64,000 bases of DNA from Bacillota bacterium (GTDB taxonomy: Bacteria > Bacillota > Dehalobacteriia > UBA4068 > UBA4997), in contig JAETNY010000001.1 of assembly GCA_021771915.1 (NCBI GenBank), forward strand, positions 173,638 through 237,637, written 5' to 3'. The translations under genes were made by a program, and so were the position numbers. Shown here piece after piece: positions 42,261 to 49,935 of this stretch (its first letter is position 1; each line of letters opens with the position of its first letter). Under the pieces are notes generated by a model. The model was not told the DNA's origin, made no database searches, and worked only from the letters and a program-made list of their open reading frames with translations.

Positions 42261-43792
42261 TGGCGGCTCGGGTGAAACGCCTGTTATTTGCCGCATATGC
42301 AATGGCCGAGGTTTATTTTATCTGGGCGGCCATGCTATGTTTTGTGCTGGGGATTGTGTTGGCCGAGGCTTTGCAATCTGGTTTGCCAGAGGTTTGGCTA
42401 TGGCCTTTAGTCGGGCTGACCGGATTGTTTGGGCTGGCGGCGTTGCTGCGCAATCGTCCGGTTTGGTTGTTGCCGCTTTTTCTGTTGTTGGGACTGGTCT
42501 GGAGCGGTTTAGCGCAGGAACGTCTGAATAGTTTTGCGGTGCCGCCAGGTGAGGCGCTTTTTGTTCAGGGGTGTGTGGTTGAGGTGTTAAGCCATGAGCA
42601 GAATGTTTTTGCGCAGTTGGCTGAAACGCCGCGCCGTGGTTGCAGCTTTATTATGCAGGCCGAGGAGCAAAACGGCTGGCGCGGCCGCCTGCTGATTGTA
42701 TCTTCGCCGGTTACGCCCCGGGTTGGTGACAGGTTGCGCGTTTGTGGTCTGGTTAATCAGCTGCCGGAACGGTATAATTTTGCGCTGGACAGCAGCCGCT
42801 ATTTTTACAGCCAGTCGCTTGGCGCAGCGGTGCGCCCGGTACCTCAGGGAATTAGTCTGTTGCGACCGGCGGCGGTTTATGCACCGCAAAGTTTGGGTCA
42901 GGATATGCGTGAGCGTGTTTTTCAGTCTATGGCTATTTTGCCGTCGGAGCAGCAGGCGTTACTGCGCGGTATTGGCTTTGGTGATACGTCAATGCTGACT
43001 AACGGGCAGAGTGGGGTTTTGGCGCAGACTGGTATTATGCATGTTTTTGCGGTTTCTGGTTTACATATTGGTTATGTGGTTTTGTTGGGCGGCTGGCTTC
43101 TGGCGATTTTGCGTGTGCCGCGCTGGCTGCATTTTGTTGGTACGGCGTTGTTGGTGATATTTTTTGCGCTGGTGGTTGGGCCAACGGCTTCGGTGCTGCG
43201 TGCTACGGTAATGACGCTGGTTGGCGGTTTAGGTACAATTTTGGCCAATGGTCGGGCGGAGGGCAGGCATAGTGTTTGTTCATTGGTGTTGGCGGCTTTT
43301 TTGCTGCTGCTGTGGCGTTCCAACTGGGCGTTGCAGCCCGGTTTTCTGCTTTCTTTCGCGGCTACGGCCGGCATTGTCTGCACGGCTGAATATTGGCGTC
43401 AGCTGGTACCATCAACGATTTTAAGTATTGGTTTGGCGGCGCAATTTATGATTATGCCAATATTGGCTTATTTCTTTAATACCATTTCTCTGGTTGGGTT
43501 GCTGTTATCACCTTTTTTGGCCTGTGCGGCCGGTTTGGTGGTAATTTTGCTGCTTTTGGCTATGCCGCTGTCATTTTGTGGTTTGGCTTATGTGCCGTTG
43601 GCCGGTGCTGGTTGGCTGGCGGAAATGATGTATAAACTGGCGGCGCTTCTGGCCGGTCTGCCGGGTGCTTTTGTTTATACGCTGCGGCCTGGCTGGTCGG
43701 CAATTATAATTTATTATGCCTTGCTGCTGGCGGCTCTGTATTGTTTGGCTCAGGTCAAAAAAAGCAATCGGGCAGAACTAAAGCCATATTAA
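42260..43792 (+). CDS. comEC: ComEC/Rec2-type membrane protein, 510 aa, lacking the beta-lactamase-like domain
   Basis: Competence-type DNA channel. N-terminal helices and a DUF4131-like OB region (about 20-190) are followed by the competence domain: MLTNGQSGVLAQTGIMHVFAVSGLHIGYV with the GIxHxxAVSGLH signature (about 250-280) and eight or so helices to residue 500. Typical ComEC proteins have about 700-800 residues and a C-terminal metallo-beta-lactamase domain; here the gene stops after the membrane part (KSNRAELKPY). Start ATG at 42260 overlaps the upstream stop by 1 base; GTG at 42257 is an alternative. Confidence 0.85.
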   Translation: MAARVKRLLFAAYAMAEVYFIWAAMLCFVLGIVLAEALQSGLPEVWLWPLVGLTGLFGLAALLRNRPVWLLPLFLLLGLVWSGLAQERLNSFAVPPGEALFVQGCVVEVLSHEQNVFAQLAETPRRGCSFIMQAEEQNGWRGRLLIVSSPVTPRVGDRLRVCGLVNQLPERYNFALDSSRYFYSQSLGAAVRPVPQGISLLRPAAVYAPQSLGQDMRERVFQSMAILPSEQQALLRGIGFGDTSMLTNGQSGVLAQTGIMHVFAVSGLHIGYVVLLGGWLLAILRVPRWLHFVGTALLVIFFALVVGPTASVLRATVMTLVGGLGTILANGRAEGRHSVCSLVLAAFLLLLWRSNWALQPGFLLSFAATAGIVCTAEYWRQLVPSTILSIGLAAQFMIMPILAYFFNTISLVGLLLSPFLACAAGLVVILLLLAMPLSFCGLAYVPLAGAGWLAEMMYKLAALLAGLPGAFVYTLRPGWSAIIIYYALLLAALYCLAQVKKSNRAELKPY

Positions 43793-43817
43793 TCAGAATT
43801 GCTGATAATATGGCTTT
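43780..43817. terminator. Bidirectional terminator between comEC and the TetR gene
   Basis: AAAGCCATATTAATCAG and CTGATAATATGGCTTT form a 16-base-pair stem with one bulged base; the comEC stop codon lies inside it. Confidence 0.85.
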
Positions 43818-43825
43818 ATAAGGTT

Positions 43826-44398
43826 TTATTCAGTGGAACGGTTATAGCGAGTGTTCAGACCATGATTAATTACAAAACGAAAATTTTCGATGACCTGTTC
43901 AGGCGGCTCCAGCATGCCGTTTTTTATCCAGTCAAAAATATAATTGCTTATGGCATAGGTGTAAAAACGCGCGGTGAAATCCAGATATTGGTCGGGAATT
44001 TGGTTAAGCCCCCGGGTATGCAAAATGATTTTGCGAATAATCTCATAAATGGTGTTGTGCAGACTTAAAATCAGCTGGTCGCGTCCTACACCGCTGACGA
44101 TGCATTGGCAGATATATTTGTTTTGGCTGATATACATTACTGCGCCGGTTAAAATCTCGTCCCAGGTTTGATTAGGGTCTTGCAGATAATTGTCGATAAA
44201 ATGAAATTCTTCCCGGAAACTCCATTCCAGCAGGTCATAAATATCCTTAAAATGGTAATAAAAGGTTTGGCGGTTCAGGCCGCAGGTATCAGTGATATCT
44301 TTAATGGTAATTTTATTGATAGGCTTGGTGGTGATTAGCTTTTTCAGCGTGTGATACATGGCCTGTTTGGTAAAAACGGCTTTGTTTGCATGGCTCAT
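43826..44398 (-). CDS. TetR/AcrR family transcriptional regulator, 190 aa
   Basis: Helix-turn-helix at about residues 25-50 (NKITIKDITDTCGLNRQTFYYHFKD) with the TetR FYYHF signature, followed by an all-helical ligand domain resembling the TetR_C_8/DhaS-type C-terminus. ATG at 44398 has GGAGG 5 bases upstream; an in-frame ATG four codons earlier overlaps that site. It reads 14 bases after and on the same strand as the AI-2E gene at 44425, so it may be co-transcribed with it. Ligand and targets unknown. Confidence 0.88.
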   Translation of the reverse strand: MSHANKAVFTKQAMYHTLKKLITTKPINKITIKDITDTCGLNRQTFYYHFKDIYDLLEWSFREEFHFIDNYLQDPNQTWDEILTGAVMYISQNKYICQCIVSGVGRDQLILSLHNTIYEIIRKIILHTRGLNQIPDQYLDFTARFYTYAISNYIFDWIKNGMLEPPEQVIENFRFVINHGLNTRYNRSTE

Positions 44399-44424
44399 GG
44401 CGGCCTCCATTTAGCAAATCCGAT

Positions 44425-45705
44425 TTAATTATCGCGGTATTTTTGGGTGGAAATCGGCAGGTTTTTGCGCCGTAGCCGAGCTTCTACCGTATTTTTAATT
44501 ATCATATAAATGGTGGCGAAAATAGGAACGCCGATAAACATGCCTACAATACCGAGCATGCCGCCCATGACGATAACGGCGAAGATAACCCAGAAAGCGG
44601 TAAGCCCCGTGGCGTCGCCCAGAATTTTGGGGCCGAGAATATTGCCGTCAAATTGTTGCAGCAGCAGCACAAAAACGGCAAAAATCAAGGCGCTTTGAGT
44701 ATCAACCAGCAGCAGCAGTAAAATGCTGGGTATGGCGCCAATGAAAGGGCCGAAGAAAGGGATAACATTAGTAACGCCGATGATTAAGCTAATCAGCATG
44801 GCATATTCTAAATGCATGATTTTCATGCCGATAAAGCAGATTATGCCGATAATCAGGGAGTCCAGAATTTTGCCGGAAAGAAAGCCGCTGAAGATGCGGT
44901 TGGTGCGATGGCAAAAATCAATAAAATGCAGGGCACGGTCTTTGGTGGTGAAAGCATAAATAATTTTGCGGCTTTGCGCCAGAAAAGTTTCTTTACCAAT
45001 CATCATATAAACGGAAACGATAAAGGCCAGCATAATATTTTTGGCGCTGACGCCCGCTTTTAACAACACGCCTATGGAATAGGAAAGCAGGCGATTGATA
45101 TATTCTTCTGGCTTGTCAAAATAATTGAACAGATTTTCAGTGTTGCTTTGCAAATCACCATTGCTGCTGCTTAAAATGCCAAGGTCTTCCATATAAGTAA
45201 GAATACCCATTTCCCTGAGTTGCTTAAGAGCGTTTTGCAGATATTCACGCAGCCATTCATATGAGGTTGTATCGGTCAGAATGTTGAACAGGGAAACAAC
45301 GCTACTGATAATTTCCGGAATAACCAGACTGAAGAATACGCCCAGCAGCAGAAAGAACAGCGTCATGGTGGCAATCAGGCTAAGTCCAAGGCAGGTACGG
45401 TGATGCTGGCGCATGAACTGAAAACGGCACAGTAAATCATTAAACCAGTTAAACAGGGGCATTAAAATATAGGCGATACAAATACCCCAAATAAACGGGG
45501 TCAACAGACCCAGCAATTCATTCCAGCCATCAGACATGCTGTTGATATTTTTAATGAAAAAATAAATCAACATTAAAGCCAGGCCGGTTAAAAAAACATA
45601 AACGGCGCGTTCCAGATAATTGCGGTTGAATAAATCCTCCACCCGGCGCAGAGGTTTATCTTCTGGCTGGCTGGTGGATTTTGGTCTGATGTTTTGGTTA
45701 CTCAT
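44425..45705 (-). CDS. AI-2E family transporter, 426 aa
   Basis: Second PerM/TqsA-like permease of the window. Membrane pair at about 35-60 and 62-80, helix at 100-125, then the C-terminal bundle (220-410) with NVIPFFGPFIGAIPSILL and NILGPKILGDATGLTAFWVI, the two family motifs. A Lys/Arg-rich C-terminal tail follows (RRKNLPISTQKY). Upstream of the start the AT-rich divergent region (45706-45980) holds probable promoters for this gene and thiN but none with a clear -35 on inspection. Confidence 0.9.
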   Translation of the reverse strand: MSNQNIRPKSTSQPEDKPLRRVEDLFNRNYLERAVYVFLTGLALMLIYFFIKNINSMSDGWNELLGLLTPFIWGICIAYILMPLFNWFNDLLCRFQFMRQHHRTCLGLSLIATMTLFFLLLGVFFSLVIPEIISSVVSLFNILTDTTSYEWLREYLQNALKQLREMGILTYMEDLGILSSSNGDLQSNTENLFNYFDKPEEYINRLLSYSIGVLLKAGVSAKNIMLAFIVSVYMMIGKETFLAQSRKIIYAFTTKDRALHFIDFCHRTNRIFSGFLSGKILDSLIIGIICFIGMKIMHLEYAMLISLIIGVTNVIPFFGPFIGAIPSILLLLLVDTQSALIFAVFVLLLQQFDGNILGPKILGDATGLTAFWVIFAVIVMGGMLGIVGMFIGVPIFATIYMIIKNTVEARLRRKNLPISTQKYRDN

Positions 45706-45980
45706 AAATTTTTTAACTACACTCCCAACACAAAATTATTTACTGTAATTTAATATTAACTTTATATACTAATATTTGCCAAGATATTGTTAATATTTAG
45801 TATTATACTATAATTCGGGCAGCAAAACAATAGTCAAATTTGGCTCTTGAGGATTTTTTAAGATTTTTTCAGAAAAATAATAACAAAAAGCTACAAAAAT
45901 GTTACTGTTTAGTGTATAATAATAAATTGGATAACAGAGTGTAACTTTGGCGGCAAGATTTTAGCAGAGGAGGTTGTCAA

Positions 45981-46661
45981 ATGCTGGTGTTGCAAAATGG
46001 CCTCTGGCTGACGGCGGATATGGCGCTGGTGCTTTTGGGCGGCCAAAAACCAAGTCGGACGGAGTGGTTAAACTGTATCCGGCAGGCCGGGTTTGTGGCG
46101 GCGGCGGACGGCGGCGCTTCTATGGCTTTGCAGCAGCAGCGGTATCCGGATTTGCTGGTGGGAGATTTTGATTCTCTGCCGGCGGAAGAGTTGGCGGCCT
46201 GTCAGGCGGCTGATTGCCGAATTTATCGCCTGCCCGTGCATAAGGATAAAACCGATGGTGAATTTTTGCTGCAATGTCTGCATCATGAGGGCTGGCGGCG
46301 GCTGATGATTTTGGGCGCTTTGGGCGGCCGTCTGGAGCAGACGATGGCCAATCTTTTAACGGCGGCTCCTCTGGCGCGGCAGGGTCTGGAAATTTGCCTG
46401 CCGCATGATGATGGTTTGCTGTTTTTGTTGGGTGCGGAAGAAGATGCGCGTCAACTTTGTTTGCAGGGCTTTGCCGGCTATACGGTTTCACTTCTGGCGC
46501 TGGGAGAGGCCTGCGGCCTGGTGGATTTGCAGGGCTTTGAATATTCGCTGCATGCGGAATTGCCTGTTTATACTTCTTTGGGCGTCAGTAATGTGGTGTG
46601 GGCTGAAAATGCTATAATCAGTCTGCAAAATGGCTGTCTGCTGGTTTGTATCAATTTTTAG
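45981..46661 (+). CDS. Thiamine diphosphokinase, 226 aa
   Basis: Converts thiamine to thiamine diphosphate. VAAADGGASMALQQ (residues 37-50), LLVGDFDSLP (57-66) and HKDKTDGEFLLQ (84-95) are the catalytic-domain signatures (GDFDS and D-T/S-D). The C-terminal beta-sandwich (about 150-226) contains the thiamine-binding region. GAGGAGG lies 8 bases before the ATG. A TATAAT-like -10 sits near 45918 in the divergent upstream region. Confidence 0.92.
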   Translation: MLVLQNGLWLTADMALVLLGGQKPSRTEWLNCIRQAGFVAAADGGASMALQQQRYPDLLVGDFDSLPAEELAACQAADCRIYRLPVHKDKTDGEFLLQCLHHEGWRRLMILGALGGRLEQTMANLLTAAPLARQGLEICLPHDDGLLFLLGAEEDARQLCLQGFAGYTVSLLALGEACGLVDLQGFEYSLHAELPVYTSLGVSNVVWAENAIISLQNGCLLVCINF

Positions 46662-46729
46662 CCGGCGTTTTATAAGTCGTATTGGATTTAAAATTTTTAA
46701 TTAAATGGTTAAATGGAGGTATTTTTGAA

Positions 46730-47338
46730 GTGGCTGATATTAATACAGAGGTTGTTGGCGGTGAGCAGCCTGTACGCCAACAACGTCAGAAACATAAGCT
46801 GGATTTTAAAGAATTTAAACTGAAAACAACGATTGATGACGCCTTTTATGCCAGGGCACATTTTCAGGAGTTTTTTCGGCGTATGGGTACGCAGCTGGTA
46901 ATTGTTCTGGCGGTGGCGCTGGTGGCGCAATCAATTATTTCTCAGATGTTCACCAATCCGGAGGTTAGCCTGTTTTATAAGATTGGCGTGGTGTTGGTGG
47001 CGGTTATGTCTTTTGGCGTATTGCCCTGGCTGGCCAAGGTGCGTTGGCCTTATATGAAGAAAAATAATGATTTCTGGTTGTCAGAGCAGCGTTATGTGTT
47101 GAACCTGAAAGGGCTTTCCGTCTGCACGCGGCATGGCGACCGCCGTATACAGTGGCGTGAAATTCGCCGTATTTTTGAAACCAATGAGGCCATTGTTTTT
47201 GTGATTTATAAATTTCATATGGTGGTTTTACCTTTGGCCGAGTTTAATGAAGATGAAAAACAGCAAATTCGGGAATTAATTCTCTATTGCACCAGAAATA
47301 TGCGTATTAAGACCAAGTTAAAAAGCAAACGCCGGTAA
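46730..47338 (+). CDS. YcxB-like membrane protein, 202 aa
   Basis: Two membrane helices at about residues 55-78 and 82-103, then the YcxB-like C-terminal domain with LKGLSVCTRHGDRRIQWREIRRIFETNEAIVFVIYKFHMVVLP, a PH-like fold pattern. Function of the family is unknown. The GTG at 46730 has GGAGG 10 bases upstream; the longer reading frame to 46682 would place that site inside the gene. Confidence 0.75.
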   Translation: MADINTEVVGGEQPVRQQRQKHKLDFKEFKLKTTIDDAFYARAHFQEFFRRMGTQLVIVLAVALVAQSIISQMFTNPEVSLFYKIGVVLVAVMSFGVLPWLAKVRWPYMKKNNDFWLSEQRYVLNLKGLSVCTRHGDRRIQWREIRRIFETNEAIVFVIYKFHMVVLPLAEFNEDEKQQIRELILYCTRNMRIKTKLKSKRR

Positions 47339-47384
47339 TATACTGATGAAAGGTTGTTCATAATATGCCAGAGGGGTGTTGATT

Positions 47385-47678
47385 ATGGAAAAAAATATGA
47401 GCAATAGTTTAGCAACTCAATTTGATAATAACAGCAATCCACAGTCTGATGCAGCCTTGCAGGGGCTTGCGGCTTTGTTGAACGCCATGCAGCAGACCAG
47501 GGTTGAAGAAAAGCCATTGGAGCAACAGTTGGAAAGATTGCATGAACCAAGTCTTAAGTTTGGTCTGGCTGAATCTATTACTGACCAGGATATTTTGCAG
47601 GATTTATTGGAGCGTTATAAGGACGAGCCGGAGATTGTGCAGAGGCTTCAGCAGGAATTATTAGCGCGTTTGCGTTAA
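47385..47678 (+). CDS. Hypothetical protein, 97 aa
   Basis: ATG at 47385 with GAGGGGTG 8 bases upstream. Asn/Ser/Gln-rich N-terminus, then two to three amphipathic Leu/Glu/Gln-rich helices; no cysteine cluster, signal or membrane segment. It lies between the YcxB-like gene and pduL on the same strand. I recognise no family. Confidence 0.6.
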   Translation: MEKNMSNSLATQFDNNSNPQSDAALQGLAALLNAMQQTRVEEKPLEQQLERLHEPSLKFGLAESITDQDILQDLLERYKDEPEIVQRLQQELLARLR

Positions 47679-47725
47679 TATTATTATATACCTTTAATTT
47701 AAATTTTTTGCTTTGGGAGGACTTT

Positions 47726-48364
47726 ATGATTCGGAAATTTACGATTGATGAAACTTGTTTAGATGACGCCAATAATCCGGCGGTAACTACGGTTGGTGTT
47801 TCCAACCACCATATTCATTTGTGTCGGGCGGATATGGAGGTGCTTTTTGGTAAGGGCTATGAGTTGACGCCCAAAAAGCCTTTGACCCAGCCGGGGCAGT
47901 TTGCGGCCGAGGAAACTCTGACGGTTGTCGGTACCAAGGCGATGATTGAAAAAGTGCGTATTTTGGGGCCGCTTCGCAATGAAACGCAGGTTGAACTTTC
48001 TGAAACAGAAGCGCGTATGGCCGGCATTGAAGCTCTGTTGCGTGATTCCGGCGATTTGGAGGGCACACTGGGTTGTATTCTGATGGGACCCAATGGGCAT
48101 TTGGTGCTGGAGCATGGCGTAATCTGTGCGGCTACACATTTGCACCTGCATACAGATGAAGCGGCCAGGTTGGGTATTAAAGACCATCAGCGCGTGGATA
48201 TTTATATTCGCAGTGATAACAAATCTGGCTGTTTATTTGACGTGCCGGCCCGTGTTGGTGAACTGCACGCCAAGGATTTGCACATTGATACGGACGAGGC
48301 TAACACTTTTAAGATTAACGCCAATTCCAGGGCGCTTATTCTGCTGAATGAGAATAAGCAGTAA
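47726..48364 (+). CDS. pduL: Phosphate acyltransferase PduL, 212 aa
   Basis: Zinc-dependent phosphotransacylase that interconverts acyl-CoA and acyl phosphate (propanoyl or acetyl). The two His metal-site motifs are VGVSNHHIHLCRADME (about 24-39) and ATHLHLHTDEAARLG (about 135-149); CILMGPNGHLVLEHGVICA also fits. ATG at 47726 has GGGAGG 7 bases upstream; the frame upstream is not translated. No microcompartment shell or pdu/eut genes are near, so it may act as the housekeeping phosphotransacetylase. Confidence 0.9.
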   Translation: MIRKFTIDETCLDDANNPAVTTVGVSNHHIHLCRADMEVLFGKGYELTPKKPLTQPGQFAAEETLTVVGTKAMIEKVRILGPLRNETQVELSETEARMAGIEALLRDSGDLEGTLGCILMGPNGHLVLEHGVICAATHLHLHTDEAARLGIKDHQRVDIYIRSDNKSGCLFDVPARVGELHAKDLHIDTDEANTFKINANSRALILLNENKQ

Positions 48365-48389
48365 TTAATGCTGTTGAAATATGTAGAAA

Positions 48390-48411
48390 GCCGTCTGCCG
48401 GAGCAGGCGGC
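48390..48411 (+). terminator. Hairpin after pduL (weak terminator)
   Basis: GCCGTCTGC and GCAGGCGGC form a 9-base-pair stem with a CGGA tetraloop, but the following tail is not T-rich. Confidence 0.5.
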
Positions 48412-48433
48412 ATTCTGTATTGCAATCAGGCGG

Positions 48434-48685
48434 TTAACCTAAATCATGGGCACTGGTATAATTACCAGAAGTTGAGTGGATATCGCTACGGCGGAACAAA
48501 AAGCTGATAACATAAAGACCGGCCAGGCCGACCAGAGCAAAGATACTGCGGCTAACCAAGCTGGACATGCCGCCGAACAGGGCGCCGACCAAATCATAGT
48601 TGGCGAAGCCGATTAAACCCCAGTTTATAGCGCCGATAATCACCAAAATATGCGCTATATAATCAATAGCGTTAAATCTAATCAT
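48434..48685 (-). CDS. DUF378 family small membrane protein, 83 aa
   Basis: Two hydrophobic helices at about 4-30 and 38-68 with the family pattern LVIIGAINWGLIGFANYDLVGALFG, followed by a short polar tail (RRSDIHSTSGNYTSAHDLG). ATG at 48685 has AAGGAGG about 9 bases upstream on the minus strand. Function unknown; single gene. Confidence 0.88.
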   Translation of the reverse strand: MIRFNAIDYIAHILVIIGAINWGLIGFANYDLVGALFGGMSSLVSRSIFALVGLAGLYVISFLFRRSDIHSTSGNYTSAHDLG

Positions 48686-48740
48686 AAAATCTGCCTCCTT
48701 AAACAAGAAAAAATTCAATAAAAAATAAAGTAATAATTCT

Positions 48741-48763
48741 TAAAGATAAACTATTTATCTTTA
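48741..48763. repeat. Perfect palindrome between DUF378 and DUF1294 genes
   Basis: TAAAGATAAA, CTA, TTTATCTTTA: 10-base arms around a 3-base centre, in the divergent control region. It looks like an operator for a dimeric regulator. Confidence 0.55.
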
Positions 48764-48867
48764 TGCGTTTATTATGCTATAATTAAAGACAGAGTATGCT
48801 TGAAAAAAATTACATATTTTAGTTTGGCAAAATAAAAAATTTAAAATAGAAAAAGGCGGTTTGGGTT

Positions 48868-49155
48868 ATGAATACAGTTTTTACCTGGGCAGTTTTGTTT
48901 TATTATCTGCTGCTGAATTTGCTGCTGTTTGGCCTGATGGGGCTGGACAAGCTTAAGGCCAAAAAGGATTGGCGGCGTATTCCGGAGAAAAATCTGTTGA
49001 TTTTGGGCCTGGTCAGTGGCGGTCTGGGCGGCCTGATTGGTCAGCAGGTGTTTCATCATAAAACACGCAAACCAGTGTTTTGGGTGGTATTTGTGTTGGG
49101 CTTTTTTCTGCATTTGCTGGTTTGGTTCTGGTTGGTGCGCTGGTTTGGGCATTAA
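48868..49155 (+). CDS. DUF1294 family small membrane protein, 95 aa
   Basis: Three hydrophobic helices (about 6-26, 45-65, 70-92) with the family motif MGLDKLKAKKDWRRIPEKNLLILGLVSGGLGGLIGQQVFHHKTRKP in the middle part (GxDKxxA...RRIPE...GGxxG...HKTRK). The family is known as a membrane protein of unknown role. It precedes the phosphoesterase gene by 30 bases. Confidence 0.88.
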   Translation: MNTVFTWAVLFYYLLLNLLLFGLMGLDKLKAKKDWRRIPEKNLLILGLVSGGLGGLIGQQVFHHKTRKPVFWVVFVLGFFLHLLVWFWLVRWFGH

Positions 49156-49185
49156 ATTTGACCGCCGCAGAGATAAGGGGGTATT

Positions 49186-49923
49186 ATGGCAGTTTGGGTA
49201 ATTTCTGATTTTCATCTCTCGCTGACCGCGCCCTTTGTATCGGGGCAGGAAGCCCAGCTTTATAAACCAATGTCTGCTTTTGGTGCTAAATGGTATAATC
49301 ATGTGCAGCGGATTTATACTAATTGTCAGCAGTTGCTGGCGCCGGAGGATACGCTTTTTGTGCTGGGCGATATCAGTTGGGCAATGCATTTGCCGGAGGC
49401 TGTGCATGATTTTGCTTTTTTAGGCAGTTTGCCGGGGCATCTGTTGCTTTCTAAGGGTAATCATGATTTTTGGTGGGAAACTAAAAAGAAATCCCAGCAG
49501 GTTCTGCCGCCGAACGTCAGTCTTTTACAGCATGAGGCCTGTCAGGCGGAGCATTTGGTGGCGGCGGCCATACGCGGCTGGTATTGTCCGGGCAGTCAGG
49601 ATTTTGATGCGGAGGCTGGCAAAATTTATCGCCGGGAGTGCCTGCGGCTGGAAATGGCGCTGGAACATATGCAGAGTCTGGACGAAGCGGCCGGCGGCAA
49701 TTTGCAGCGTGTGGTGATGTTGCATTTTCCGCCGGTGAACGATAAGTTTGCTTATAATGAAATGATTGAGTTGATGCAGCAATATCGGGTGCAGCGCTGT
49801 TTTTACGGTCATCTGCATGGCCATAAAAGCGCATATGCTTTGCAGGGTGTGCGCTGGGGGATTGATTTTGCACTGGTCAGCACGGATTATCTGGCGCATA
49901 CGCCCAGATTAATAGCACAATAA
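49186..49923 (+). CDS. Metallophosphoesterase, 245 aa
   Basis: Calcineurin-like fold with metal motifs ISDFHLS (DxH, residues 6-12), LGDISWA (GDxxW, about 64-70), KGNHDFWW (GNHD, about 90-97), VMLHFPP (H, about 181) and YGHLHGH (GHxH, about 207-213). The GDISWA pattern belongs to a subgroup of YkuE/Sbc-like phosphoesterases of unknown substrate. Overall form is complete. It lies just upstream of the ygiQ-like gene. Confidence 0.88.
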   Translation: MAVWVISDFHLSLTAPFVSGQEAQLYKPMSAFGAKWYNHVQRIYTNCQQLLAPEDTLFVLGDISWAMHLPEAVHDFAFLGSLPGHLLLSKGNHDFWWETKKKSQQVLPPNVSLLQHEACQAEHLVAAAIRGWYCPGSQDFDAEAGKIYRRECLRLEMALEHMQSLDEAAGGNLQRVVMLHFPPVNDKFAYNEMIELMQQYRVQRCFYGHLHGHKSAYALQGVRWGIDFALVSTDYLAHTPRLIAQ

Positions 49924-49935
49924 GGAGTTAATTTG

